Below, in pieces: positions 1-8,412 of a stretch of 64,000 nucleotides of DNA. The notes beneath the pieces are model-generated. The model searched no databases. It saw only the letters and a list, made by a program, of their open reading frames with translations, and was not told the DNA's origin. Made by a program: the position numbers and the translations under genes. Each line of letters opens with the position of its first letter. Position 1 is the stretch's first letter. This DNA comes from Comamonadaceae bacterium (lineage in GTDB: Bacteria; Pseudomonadota; Gammaproteobacteria; Burkholderiales; Burkholderiaceae_C): the NCBI GenBank assembly GCA_009996515.1, contig JAACZV010000015.1:23734-87733 (forward strand), written 5' to 3'.

Positions 1-2
1 TG

Positions 3-764
3 CACCGCCTGACGCCGCTGGAGGCGCCGCTGCCGCGCGAGCTGGTGCCGCTGCAGGCGGCGTTCAACCGCCTGTTCGAACGCCTGGACCGGGCCGCCGG
101 CGCGCAGCGCGAGTTCCTCGCCGACGCCGCCCACCAGCTGCGCACGCCGCTGACCTCGCTGCAGACCGAGATCGAGCTGGCCATGCTGGAGCCTCATGAC
201 CAGCGCGTGGACCCGATGCTGGAGCGGCTGCGCCAGCGCGTCATGCGCAGCGCCCGCCTGGCCCAGCAGCTGCTGTCGCTGGCGCGCGCGGAGGACCGCA
301 GCGTCGACGTGGGCCAGCGCATCGACCTGCGCGACATCGCGATCGAGAGCGGCCAGGACTGGGCCCACCGCACGCTGCCCAGCGGCGTGGACCTGGGCTT
401 CGAGCTGGACGAGGCGCCGGCCCTGGGCCATGCCTTCCTGCTGCGCGAGGCGCTGGAGAACCTCATCCACAACGCCGTCAGCTATGCCGGCACGGGCGCG
501 CGCATCACGGTGCGCTGCGGCAGCGGCCCCACGGGCCCGTGGCTGGAGGTGGAGGACAACGGCCCCGGCATCCCGGTGGCGGAGCGCCAGGCCGCCATGC
601 AGCGCTTCCGCCGCGTCAGCAGCGCCAGCGGCTCCGGCAGCGGCCTGGGCCTGGCCATCGCGGCCGACATCGCGGCACGCCATGGCGGCCGGCTGGAGCT
701 GCTGGACGCCAACGCCGGCCCGGGCCTGAGGGCGCGGCTCAGCCTGCCGCCGCTGCGGGCCTGA
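3..764 (+). CDS. Sensor histidine kinase, C-terminal part (TctE/QseC-like)
   Basis: This is the cytoplasmic kinase core of a membrane sensor kinase. The reading frame is open through the left edge, so the sensor and membrane parts lie outside the window; the GTG at 45 is only an internal codon. The HisKA H-box reads FLADAAHQLRTPL, with the phospho-accepting His in AAHQLRTP. It is followed by the N-box ENLIHNAVSYA, the G1 box DNGPGIP and a glycine-rich G2 box GSGLGLAIA, so the ATPase domain is complete. The AAHQLRTPL type of H-box is typical of TctE/QseC-family kinases paired with OmpR-type regulators. The partner regulator would be expected upstream, out of view. It converges on the radical SAM gene, 25 bp away. 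Confidence 0.9.
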   Translation, partial: HRLTPLEAPLPRELVPLQAAFNRLFERLDRAAGAQREFLADAAHQLRTPLTSLQTEIELAMLEPHDQRVDPMLERLRQRVMRSARLAQQLLSLARAEDRSVDVGQRIDLRDIAIESGQDWAHRTLPSGVDLGFELDEAPALGHAFLLREALENLIHNAVSYAGTGARITVRCGSGPTGPWLEVEDNGPGIPVAERQAAMQRFRRVSSASGSGSGLGLAIAADIAARHGGRLELLDANAGPGLRARLSLPPLRA

Positions 765-789
765 GCGGCCCCGCCCGCCTCGGGTCGCG

Positions 790-2784
790 TCAGGCCTGCA
801 TGCCGAGCGCGCGCTCGACGAAGCGGCGCGGCACCGTCGTCTTGGGCACGCGCACCGGGAACCAGGCGCGGATGTCCTGCTCCAGGCCGATGCCGTGCAT
901 GAAGTTGTACAGGCCTTTCTTCAGCCCCTGGCCCAGGCCGTCGTGGTCGGTGGGCGTGGGGTCGACGAAGGCGATGTCGTTCCTCGCGAAGCGCGCGTCG
1001 GCGGGCAGCGGTTGCAGCGTGACGCCGTAGTCCGCCGGGTTCAGGCCCACGGGCGAATGCACCGTGCAGGCGAAGCGGTGGAAGAAGCCGCTGTGGATGC
1101 AGCCGTTCTCGAACAGCTGGCGCACGTACTCGAGGGCGTCCACCGTGTCCTGCGTGGTCTGGGTCGGGAAGCCGTACATCAGATAGGCATGCACCAGCAC
1201 GCCGGCGTCGGCGAAGCCCTTGGTCACGCGCGCCACCTGCTCCACGCTGACGCCCTTCTTCATCAGCTTCAAGAGCCGGTCGGACGCCACCTCCAGCCCG
1301 CCCGAGATCGCGATGCAGCCGCTGTCGGCCAGCAGCTGGCACAGCTCGGGCGTGAAGGTTTTTTCAAAGCGGATATTGCCCCACCAGGAGATGGCCACGC
1401 CGCGGCGGATCAGCTCCTCGGCCAGCGCCTTCAGCGCCTTCGGGGGCGCGGCCTCGTCGACGAAGTGGAAGCCGGTCTGACCGGTCTCCTTCACGATGGC
1501 CTCGATGCGGTCCACCAGCACCTCGGCCGACGCGGCCTCGTAGCGCGAGATGTAGTCCAGGCTGACGTCGCAGAAGCTGCACTTCTTCCAGTAGCAGCCA
1601 TGCGCCACGGTCAGCTTGTTCCAGCGCCCGTCGCTCCACAGCCGGTTCATGGGGTTGAGCATGTCCAGCAGCGACAGATAGCGGTCCAGCGGCAGGCCGT
1701 CCCAGGTCGGTGTGCCGACCTCGTCGAACGGGATGTCGGGCTCGACGAAGTTCGTGTACCGAACCGTTGGCCCCCGCGTTCGAGGCCGCGCCTCGCCCGT
1801 CCCCCCGAGGGGGGTGAAATCGCCTTGGGGCGGCCCGGCGGCGATTTCCGCGCCCTCGTCGCGCCAGAACGTGCGCACGAGGCGGGTCTTCGAGCGCTTG
1901 CCAGCCACGTGCTCCAGCAGGGCCAGCAGCGGCCGCTCGCCGGCGTCGAGCGTGACGAAATCGAAGAAGTCGAACACCCGCGGCTCCGCCAGCTCGCGCA
2001 GTTCGGTGTTCACGTAGCCGCCGCCGAGCACGGTGATGACGCCGGGCCGTTCGGCCTTGATCGTCTGCGCAATGCGAAAGGCCGCGTAGACCGAGCCGGG
2101 GAAGGGCACGGACAGCAGCACCACGTCGGGCGCGTGCTGCGCCAGCGCCTCGCGGGTCAGCCGCTGCAGCGTCTGGTCGATCAGGTGCGGCGGCGCGGCC
2201 AGCGCGTCGGCCAGCGGATCGAAATAGGCCTGGGCCGCGGCCAGCTTCTCGGCATAGCGCACGAACTCGAAGCGCGGGTCCACCGCGTCGCGCAACACGT
2301 CGGCGAGGTCGTTGAGGAACAGCGTGGCGAGGTGGCGGGCGCGGTCCTGCAGGCCCAGGGCACCGAAGGCCCAGGCCAGCGGGTCCTCGCCCTCCTCACC
2401 GACGTAATGGTCCAGCGATGCGAAGCGCGCGCCCTCGGGCAGGAAGGCGCGCGTGTTGATGCGGTGCGCGATGGTCGGGTCGCGCCCTTGCAGGAAGGCG
2501 ATGACGCGCGGTGCGGCGGCGGCGATGGCCGGGAACTCGCCATCGAACCAGGCCGTCTGCGGGGTTTGCTGCTGCGGCGGCAGGGCCTGCACGGCCGCGC
2601 GCAGCTGCGCAAGGCCGGCCGGCGCGAACAGCTCCAGCACCAGCGCCAACGCCAGGTCCACCTGCCGCGCGTCGACACCGCGCGAGCGCAGAAAGCCGGT
2701 CAGGTAGGCGGTGGACGGATAGGGCGTGTTCAGCTGCGTCATCGGGGGGATGACGGCCAGCACGCGGGGGGACGGGGACTGCAT
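790..2784 (-). CDS. B12-binding domain radical SAM protein carrying a repeat-derived insert
   Basis: This 664-residue protein has an N-terminal cobalamin-binding-like (Rossmann) part ending near VVLLSVPFPGS and TVLGGGYVNTE, then a radical SAM core whose cluster motif is GCYWKKCSFCD at Cys397, Cys402 and Cys405. That is C-x4-C-x2-C, one residue longer than the usual C-x3-C-x2-C. ISGGLEVASDRLLKLMKKGV and the following segment fit the SAM barrel. The substrate is unknown. I start at the ATG at 2784 (MQSPSPRV) because upstream codons look non-coding. Residues about 309-339 (AEIAAGPPQGDFTPLGG and onward) are encoded by a palindromic repeat related to the one at 16.7 kb and look like an in-frame insertion between the two domains. 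Confidence 0.85.
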   Translation of the reverse strand: MQSPSPRVLAVIPPMTQLNTPYPSTAYLTGFLRSRGVDARQVDLALALVLELFAPAGLAQLRAAVQALPPQQQTPQTAWFDGEFPAIAAAAPRVIAFLQGRDPTIAHRINTRAFLPEGARFASLDHYVGEEGEDPLAWAFGALGLQDRARHLATLFLNDLADVLRDAVDPRFEFVRYAEKLAAAQAYFDPLADALAAPPHLIDQTLQRLTREALAQHAPDVVLLSVPFPGSVYAAFRIAQTIKAERPGVITVLGGGYVNTELRELAEPRVFDFFDFVTLDAGERPLLALLEHVAGKRSKTRLVRTFWRDEGAEIAAGPPQGDFTPLGGTGEARPRTRGPTVRYTNFVEPDIPFDEVGTPTWDGLPLDRYLSLLDMLNPMNRLWSDGRWNKLTVAHGCYWKKCSFCDVSLDYISRYEAASAEVLVDRIEAIVKETGQTGFHFVDEAAPPKALKALAEELIRRGVAISWWGNIRFEKTFTPELCQLLADSGCIAISGGLEVASDRLLKLMKKGVSVEQVARVTKGFADAGVLVHAYLMYGFPTQTTQDTVDALEYVRQLFENGCIHSGFFHRFACTVHSPVGLNPADYGVTLQPLPADARFARNDIAFVDPTPTDHDGLGQGLKKGLYNFMHGIGLEQDIRAWFPVRVPKTTVPRRFVERALGMQA
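1766..1857. repeat. Palindromic GC-rich repeat element inside the radical SAM coding sequence
   Basis: The element has two successive hairpins. One is six C, GA, six G (1801-1814). The other has 9-bp arms, GAAATCGCC at 1816-1824 and GGCGATTTC at 1840-1848, around a loop containing CTTGGGGCGGCCCGGC. The C-run/GA/G-run followed by CTTGGGGCGGCCCGGC also occurs in both units at 16731-16938, where the element is largely non-coding. Here it is read in frame on the minus strand without a stop. Boundaries are approximate. Elements of this look are, from memory, common between genes in Burkholderiales genomes. Confidence 0.7.
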
Positions 2785-2853
2785 GGCCGGGATTGTCGTT
2801 CCGCATGCGACCACCGCGCCGGCCATCGAGCGGCGGCAGGCTCGTGGGAGCAC

Positions 2854-3213
2854 TCAAAGCCAAGCTAGCGAAAGCATGGGCCAGACGATGAGCCCGACAA
2901 AGATCAACAGCCCCAGAAACAACGATGCATACCAACGCACGACGCGTTGCACAACGCCCGGCAGCCTGCCGATGAATCGGCTGCCCGGTTGCAGGCTCCC
3001 GCGTTCTGGATGCAACCAGAAGCAGGCGCAGAGCAGCGCCCAGGGGACAAAGATGACCGGCCCGGCCAGTGCCGCAGCCACGGCGGCCACATCGGCAGGC
3101 GCTTGTGTCAGCGCAGCGGGCAGCGCCGCCATGCCGAGCAGCGATGCCGCCAGCAACCACCCGCGACGCGGGAACCAGCGTGCGGCAAGGTGCGTGGCCC
3201 GCGTTGGAGACAT
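2854..3213 (-). CDS. Hypothetical small membrane protein
   Basis: This 119-residue protein of no recognised family has about three hydrophobic stretches: WLLAASLLGMAALPAAL, VIFVPWALLCACFWL and SLFLGLLIFVGLIVWPM, so it is probably an inner-membrane protein. I start at the Met of MSPTRATHL (3213). A Met at 3270 is possible but would overlap the upstream GMC gene by 16 bp. It follows the GMC oxidoreductase gene on the same strand 41 bp downstream. Its codons are somewhat less GC-biased than its neighbours. The membrane pattern and clean fit between genes support it; no homology is known to me. Confidence 0.55.
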   Translation of the reverse strand: MSPTRATHLAARWFPRRGWLLAASLLGMAALPAALTQAPADVAAVAAALAGPVIFVPWALLCACFWLHPERGSLQPGSRFIGRLPGVVQRVVRWYASLFLGLLIFVGLIVWPMLSLAWL

Positions 3214-3254
3214 GGGGGGGTCGAAACTGGCGAGGATGCGCAGCCGTGGAGAGG

Positions 3255-4916
3255 TCAACCCACCATCCACCCCGCCAGCTTCTCCGCAATCATCAAGGTC
3301 GGCGAGTTCGTGTTGCCGCTCGTGATGGTCGGCATCACGCTGGCGTCCGCCACGCGCAGCCCCGTCACGCCGCGCACGCGCAGCCGGGAGTCCACCACCG
3401 CACCGGCGTCGTCCGCGCGGCCCATGCGGCAGGTGCCCACCGGATGGAAGATGGTGGTCGCGATGTCGCCGGCCAGGCGGGCCAGCTCCTCGTCGCTCTG
3501 GAACTGCGGCCCGGGCCTGTATTCCTCGGGCTTGAAGCCGGCCAGCGCCGGCTGGGCCACGATGTTGCGCGTGATGCGCAGGCTTTGCGCGGCCACCCGG
3601 CGGTCCTCGTCCGTGCTCAGGTAGTTGGGCCGGATCGCCGGCGCCACCGTCGCGTCGGACGACGTGATGGTCACCGTGCCGCGGCTGGTCGGATTCAGGT
3701 TGCAGACGCTGGCCGTGAAGGCATTGAAGCCGTGCAGCGGCTCACCGAAGGCGTCCAGCGACAGCGGCTGCACGTGGTACTCCAGGTCGGGCCAGGTCTT
3801 GTCGGGGCTGCTGCGCGTGAAGGCGCCCAGCTGCGACGGCGCCATGCTCATGGGGCCGCTGCGGCGCAGCGCGTATTCCAGGGCTATCGTGGCCTTGCCC
3901 AGCAGCGAGGCGGCGCGCGTGTTCAGCGTCCTGGCGCCCTGCACCTTGTAGACGGCCCGGATCTGCAGATGGTCCTGCAGGTTGGCGCCCACGCCGGGCA
4001 GGTCCTGCTCCACCGCCAGCCCCAGGCCTTGCAGCAGCGGCGCCGGGCCCAGGCCCGACAGCTGCAGGATCTGCGGCGAGCCGATGGCACCGGCCGCCAG
4101 GATGACCTCGCCGCCGACATTCAGCCAGGGCTGCTCCACGCCATGCGGCGTCAGTACCTCCACGCCGCTGCAGCGCAGGCCGGCGTCGTCGCGCAGCAGG
4201 CGCAGCCGGCGCACCTGGGCACCGGTCCACAGCTCGAAGTTGGGCCGCCCCAGGCAGGTGGGCCGCAGGAAGGCCTTGGCCGCGTTCCAGCGCAGGCCCT
4301 TGCGCTGGTTGACCTCGAAATAGCCCACGCCCTCGTTGTTGCCGCCGTTGAAATCCTCCGTCGCCGGGATGCCGGCCTGGGTTGCGGCGGCGGCGAACGC
4401 GTCCAGGATGGGCCAGCGCAGCCGCTGGCGCTCCACCCGCCATTCGCCCTTGCGGCCGGGCAGCGGGCCGTGCAGGGCCGCAAAGCCCTCGGGCGCCGTG
4501 TCGGGCTTGTCCAGCCGCCAGTGGCTCTCGTGGCGGCGAAAGGCGGGCAGCACGCGCTCCCAGCGCCAGGTGTCGTCGCCGGTCAGGTCGGCCCAATGCT
4601 CGTAGTCGCGGCTCTGGCCACGCATATAGATCATGCCGTTGATGCTGGAGCTGCCGCCCAGCACCTTGCCGCGCGGATAGCGCAGGCTGCGGCCGTTCAG
4701 GCCCGGCTCGGCCGCCGTGCTGAAGCACCAGTCGGTGCGCGGGTTGCCTATGCAGTAGAGGTAGCCGACCGGGATGTGGATCCAGTGGTAGTCGTCCTTG
4801 CCACCGGCCTCGATGAGCAGCACGCGCTTGTCGCGCTGCGCGCTGAGGCGGTTCGCCAGCAGGCAGCCGGCGGTGCCGGCGCCCACGATGATGTAGTCGA
4901 AACCTGATGGGGACAT
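3255..4916 (-). CDS. GMC family FAD-dependent oxidoreductase (choline/alcohol dehydrogenase-like)
   Basis: This 553-residue full-length flavoprotein belongs to the glucose-methanol-choline family, which oxidises alcohol groups using FAD. The N-terminus carries the dinucleotide motif DYIIVGAGTAGCLLANRL and then the GMC signature around GGSSSINGMIYMRG. The second signature is around GAIGSPQILQLSGLGP. The C-terminus has HPVGTCRMG and SGNTNSPTLMIAEK, which hold the active-site His and Asn pair. It resembles BetA and AlkJ, but the substrate cannot be read from sequence. There is no signal peptide, so it is cytoplasmic or membrane-peripheral. It lies 47 bp downstream of creD on the same strand and could be read through from that operon. 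No betaine genes are nearby, so I avoid the name betA. Confidence 0.9.
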   Translation of the reverse strand: MSPSGFDYIIVGAGTAGCLLANRLSAQRDKRVLLIEAGGKDDYHWIHIPVGYLYCIGNPRTDWCFSTAAEPGLNGRSLRYPRGKVLGGSSSINGMIYMRGQSRDYEHWADLTGDDTWRWERVLPAFRRHESHWRLDKPDTAPEGFAALHGPLPGRKGEWRVERQRLRWPILDAFAAAATQAGIPATEDFNGGNNEGVGYFEVNQRKGLRWNAAKAFLRPTCLGRPNFELWTGAQVRRLRLLRDDAGLRCSGVEVLTPHGVEQPWLNVGGEVILAAGAIGSPQILQLSGLGPAPLLQGLGLAVEQDLPGVGANLQDHLQIRAVYKVQGARTLNTRAASLLGKATIALEYALRRSGPMSMAPSQLGAFTRSSPDKTWPDLEYHVQPLSLDAFGEPLHGFNAFTASVCNLNPTSRGTVTITSSDATVAPAIRPNYLSTDEDRRVAAQSLRITRNIVAQPALAGFKPEEYRPGPQFQSDEELARLAGDIATTIFHPVGTCRMGRADDAGAVVDSRLRVRGVTGLRVADASVMPTITSGNTNSPTLMIAEKLAGWMVG

Positions 4917-4963
4917 GGGGCGCTAACGGTGGCGTGCAGTGAGGATGCAGGCCCTAGCGTAAT

Positions 4964-6259
4964 TCACGCCTCGTCCGGCGCGCGGCCCAGGCGGTACCAG
5001 TCCAGCTTGCGCGTGAGCGTCATCACGGCCGCCAGCACCGCGAACAGCAGCAGCGCGCCTATGACCAGGGCCGTCTGCTCGCGGCTCAGCAGCACATAGA
5101 GCGCGCCGTACAGCAGCGCGATGCCGCCGCCGAAGGCCGCGCCGCGCCGCCAGCTGCCCAGCATGGCCGCGGCGTACTGCGTCAGCACGGCGGCCGCCGC
5201 GCCGGCCGCGATCAGGTAGGCCGCGACGAAGGGCAGGTGTTCCGACAGGCTGAGCAGCAGCAGGAAGAACAGGCTCAGCGCCAGGCCCACCAGCAGGTAT
5301 TGCACCGGGTGCACGCGCCGGCCCGTCAGCAGCTCGGTCAGGCCCACGGTGACGAAGGTCAGCGCGATGAACATCAGGCCGTACTTGATGGCGCGGTCGC
5401 TCAACACATAGGGGTTCACGGGGTCGATCAGCTCGACGTCCAGCGTGTCCGGGCTCTTCTCGCCAACGGCCACCTGGCCGGCGGCGTTGCTGGCCAGCTC
5501 GGTGACCTTCCAGCTCGCCTGGAATCCGCTGGCGTCGACCTGGCGGTCCGTCGGCAGGAAGCGGCCGCCGAAGCTGGGGTGCGGCCAGCTCGACTGCAGC
5601 CGCATGGTCATGCTGCCGGCGGCCGGCACCACGGCGAGGCGCTCGGTGCCCACGATGTCCAGCGCCAGCGTCAGCGACAGCGCCTGGTCCGGGCGCAGAT
5701 CCGGCAATGGGGCGTGCAGGCCGCTGCGGTAGGCGGCATCCGTGGTCCCGGGCTTGACGCCCAGCGACCGGCCCTCGCGCTGCAGCTCGACGTGGCGCAG
5801 GCCGCGCGCATCGCTGACCGAGACCATCACGGTCGCGTCGCCGCAGTCCAGCCGGCTGCCCGGGTGTTCGCCGCGCGGGGTCAACGCCACGGTGTCGCTC
5901 CAGTGCGCCGCCAGCTCGAGCTTGCCGGCATAGGTGTTGATCTTGAACAGGCCGCGATAGCGGGTTTCCGGAACGAGGCTGCCGTTCACGTCCAGCCGGG
6001 CCGGCGTGGCCATCAACGTGAAATGACGCGACTCGTTGTCGCCCCGGCCGCTGACCCAGGTTTCCTTGCAACTGCGCGTCAGCAAGGGGCCCAGCAGCAT
6101 CTGGGCCCCGGCAAAAGCCTGCTCGACGCTGCGCGCGGCCTCCATCTGGCGGGCCTGGCGTTCCTGCACCAGCCCGCCGATCTGGGCCAGCACGATGCAT
6201 AGCAGGACGGAAACAACGGCCAGGACGGCCAGCTTGGCAAAGGTGGGGTTGAGTTTCAT
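4964..6259 (-). CDS. creD: Inner membrane protein CreD
   Basis: This 431-residue CreD family protein has one N-terminal membrane segment (FAKLAVLAVVSVLLCIVLA), a large extracytoplasmic domain, and a C-terminal block of about five membrane segments starting at IKYGLMFIALTFVTVGL. The sequence RRVHPVQYLLVGLALSLFFLLLLS is characteristic of the family. CreD is the main output gene of the CreBC two-component system in enterobacteria and Aeromonas/Stenotrophomonas relatives, where it affects envelope integrity and beta-lactam response. It lies 59 bp downstream of creC, and a perfect CreB box sits in that gap, so it probably has its own activated promoter as well as read-through. Confidence 0.93.
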   Translation of the reverse strand: MKLNPTFAKLAVLAVVSVLLCIVLAQIGGLVQERQARQMEAARSVEQAFAGAQMLLGPLLTRSCKETWVSGRGDNESRHFTLMATPARLDVNGSLVPETRYRGLFKINTYAGKLELAAHWSDTVALTPRGEHPGSRLDCGDATVMVSVSDARGLRHVELQREGRSLGVKPGTTDAAYRSGLHAPLPDLRPDQALSLTLALDIVGTERLAVVPAAGSMTMRLQSSWPHPSFGGRFLPTDRQVDASGFQASWKVTELASNAAGQVAVGEKSPDTLDVELIDPVNPYVLSDRAIKYGLMFIALTFVTVGLTELLTGRRVHPVQYLLVGLALSLFFLLLLSLSEHLPFVAAYLIAAGAAAAVLTQYAAAMLGSWRRGAAFGGGIALLYGALYVLLSREQTALVIGALLLFAVLAAVMTLTRKLDWYRLGRAPDEA

Positions 6260-6301
6260 GCCGCCAGCATCGCCAGCGTCGGTGAGGCCATGACGAGCTG
6301 T

Positions 6302-6317
6302 GTGAAGCCGGCGTGAA
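6302..6317 (-). promoter_or_regulatory. CreB-binding box (cre tag) upstream of creD
   Basis: The minus strand reads TTCAC, six bases (GCCGGC), TTCAC, an exact match to the published cre-tag consensus TTCAC-N6-TTCAC bound by phosphorylated CreB. It begins 43 bp upstream of the creD start codon and ends two bases before the creC stop codon. Position and orientation fit activation of creD. The match has ten fixed bases and falls in a 59-bp gap next to creB, creC and creD, which makes chance unlikely. Confidence 0.75.
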
Positions 6318-6318
6318 G

Positions 6319-7740
6319 TCAGCGCGGCAGGATGAGCATCACCCGCAGGCCCGGCTCGGCCGCCTCGAAGGCCAGCCGGCCGCCGTGCAGCGCCGCCACC
6401 CGCCGCGCGATGGCCAGGCCCAGGCCCGAGCCCTTGACCAGGCTGCCCGGCCGCGCCGTCGAGAAGAAGCGTCGGCCCAGCTGGGCAAAGCCGGCCGGCG
6501 GCACGCCGGGGCCATGGTCGCGCAGGCTCAGGCGGGCGCTGGTGGGCGTTGCGCTGACGGCCAGTTCCAGCGTCGAGCCGGCGGGCGCGAAGTCGATGGC
6601 GTTGACGAGCAGGTTGCCGAAGGCCAGCTCCAGCAGGGCCGGGTCGGCCTGCACGACCACCTCCTCGCGGGCCGTCCAGACGATGCGCAAGCCTTGCCGC
6701 TCCAGCCTGGGGGCCTGGCGCCGCAACTGGGCCTCGGCCCAGTCGGCCAGTGCGACCCGCTGGCGCCCGCCCGGGCCCACCTGGGCTTCGAGCTGCGACA
6801 GGGCCAGCACCCGCTCCACCAGCGTCTGCAGCCGCGCGGTCTGGTCCAGCACCTGGGCGGCGAAGCGCTGGCGGTCAGCCGCGGGCAGTTCATCCTGCAG
6901 CAGCTCGCCGCTGGCGCGCAGCGCCGCCAGCGGGCTCTTCAGCTCATGGGTCAGCGCGCGCACATCGTGCTCCAGCTGCTCGCGGCCCTCCAGGCGGCGG
7001 CGCATGTCGTCCATCGCCACGGCCAGCTCGCCCAGTTCGCCGGGCACGGCCGGCAGCGTCTGGGCCTGGCCGGCCTGGGCCTGCTGGGCGAAGCGGCGCA
7101 GCCGCCGCACCGAGGCCACCAGCCACAAGGTCACCGCCACGCCGACGACCAGGCTGGCCGCCAGCAAGGCGGCACCGGCCCAAAACACGCGGCGCTCGGC
7201 GCGGTCGATGAAGCGCTGCACGCTGGCCACCGGCTTGGCCACGCTGACGACGCCCAGCGTGCGCCCCCCCTGCAGCACGGGCGCGGCGACGACGAGGATG
7301 GTGCTGCGGTCGTCGCTGGCATAGCGCGTCGAGCGTGCGCCATAGTCGCCGCGCAGCGTCAGCGCCACGTCGCGCCATTGCGAGTAGTCCTGCCCCACGG
7401 CCGAGGGCTGGCCGGAGTCCAGCACGACGCGGCCGGCGGCGTCGGTCACGTAGATGCGCAGCGTCAGGCTCTGCTTGCGCAGCCCCCAGATCGGCACGTC
7501 GACCTCGCGTGCCGCATAGCGCTGCAGCTGCGTGGCCAGGCGGCCGTCGGGCAGCGGCCGGCCCAGCGCCAGCTCATCGGCGGCGACCTCGGCCAGCAGA
7601 TGGGCCGTGTCCACCATCAGGTCTTCCATGACCTCGCGCACGCTGGGCTTGACCTCGGCCAGGAAGACCTTGAGCAGCAGCACGGCGCTGAGGCCGGCAA
7701 TGAGGAAGAAGCCGAAGAAGACCCTGAGCCCGAGTCTCAT
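6319..7740 (-). CDS. creC: Two-component sensor histidine kinase CreC
   Basis: This 473-residue membrane kinase has membrane segments near residues 8-26 (GFFLIAGLSAVLLLKVF) and 185-208 (AGAALLAASLVVGVAVTLWL) flanking a periplasmic CreC sensor domain, then a HAMP linker. The HisKA box is DVRALTHELKSPLAALR with the phospho-His in LTHELKSP. The ATPase boxes are FGNLLVNAIDFA, RDHGPGVPPA and GSGLGLAIARR. It phosphorylates CreB, encoded 3 bp upstream in the same operon. In enterobacteria CreC responds to growth on minimal medium and to penicillin-binding protein inhibition; the signal here is unknown. Confidence 0.93.
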   Translation of the reverse strand: MRLGLRVFFGFFLIAGLSAVLLLKVFLAEVKPSVREVMEDLMVDTAHLLAEVAADELALGRPLPDGRLATQLQRYAAREVDVPIWGLRKQSLTLRIYVTDAAGRVVLDSGQPSAVGQDYSQWRDVALTLRGDYGARSTRYASDDRSTILVVAAPVLQGGRTLGVVSVAKPVASVQRFIDRAERRVFWAGAALLAASLVVGVAVTLWLVASVRRLRRFAQQAQAGQAQTLPAVPGELGELAVAMDDMRRRLEGREQLEHDVRALTHELKSPLAALRASGELLQDELPAADRQRFAAQVLDQTARLQTLVERVLALSQLEAQVGPGGRQRVALADWAEAQLRRQAPRLERQGLRIVWTAREEVVVQADPALLELAFGNLLVNAIDFAPAGSTLELAVSATPTSARLSLRDHGPGVPPAGFAQLGRRFFSTARPGSLVKGSGLGLAIARRVAALHGGRLAFEAAEPGLRVMLILPR

Positions 7741-7743
7741 CGG

Positions 7744-8412
7744 CTAGGGCTCCAGCGAGTAGCCCAGGCCACGGTGGGTCTTGATGGGGTCGCGGCCCGG
7801 CGCGGCCTCACGCAGCTTGGCGCGCAGCGTCTTGATGTGGGTGTCCACGGTGCGGTCGCCGCTATCGGCGCTCGTGCCCCAGACGGCGTCCAGCAGGCTG
7901 TCGCGCGAATGGATGCGCTGCGGCGCCTGCAGCAGCTGGAGCAGCAGGCCCAGCTCCAGCTTGGTGAGGCTGAGCGGCTGGCCGTCCAGATGCACGCGGG
8001 CCCCGTTGACGACGAAGCCCGGCGCAGCCGGCGGCACCGCCTGGGCACGGCGCAGCAGCGCACGCACGCGGGCCACCAGCTCGCGCGGGCTGAAGGGCTT
8101 GGCGAGGTAGTCGTCGGCGCCCAGCTCCAGGCCCAGCACGCGGTCCAGCTCCTCGCTGCGCGCGCTCAGCACGATGACGGGCAGGCGGGCGAGCTGGGGC
8201 TGCGGGTCGCCGCGCAGCTCGCGGCACAGGTCCAGGCCATGGCCGTCGGGCAGGCCGACGTCGAGGATGAGCAGTTCGGGGACGGGGGCCGCGCGCAGCC
8301 GCTCGCGCGCCTCGGCCAGCCAGGCACGGTGCTCGACGGCAAAGCCCTCGCGGCGCAGCGCGAACGCGACCGTGTCCGCGATGGCGGGGTCGTCCTCGAG
8401 CAGCAGGATCAA
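7744..8412 (-). CDS. creB: Response regulator CreB (OmpR family)
   Basis: This 222-residue regulator has a receiver domain with acidic pocket EDD at residues 6-8, phospho-acceptor Asp51 in LLILDVGLPDGHG and Lys in YLAKPFSPREL, followed by a C-terminal OmpR-type winged helix (DAVWGTSADSGDRTVDTHIKTLR). I place the start at TTG 8412: it gives the expected N-terminus LILLLEDDPAI, has GAAAGG nine bases upstream, and overlaps the stop codon of the preceding nitronate monooxygenase gene as TTGA. A longer open frame upstream is antisense-quality sequence. The DNA target is probably the TTCAC-N6-TTCAC box before creD. Confidence 0.92.
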   Translation of the reverse strand: MILLLEDDPAIADTVAFALRREGFAVEHRAWLAEARERLRAAPVPELLILDVGLPDGHGLDLCRELRGDPQPQLARLPVIVLSARSEELDRVLGLELGADDYLAKPFSPRELVARVRALLRRAQAVPPAAPGFVVNGARVHLDGQPLSLTKLELGLLLQLLQAPQRIHSRDSLLDAVWGTSADSGDRTVDTHIKTLRAKLREAAPGRDPIKTHRGLGYSLEP

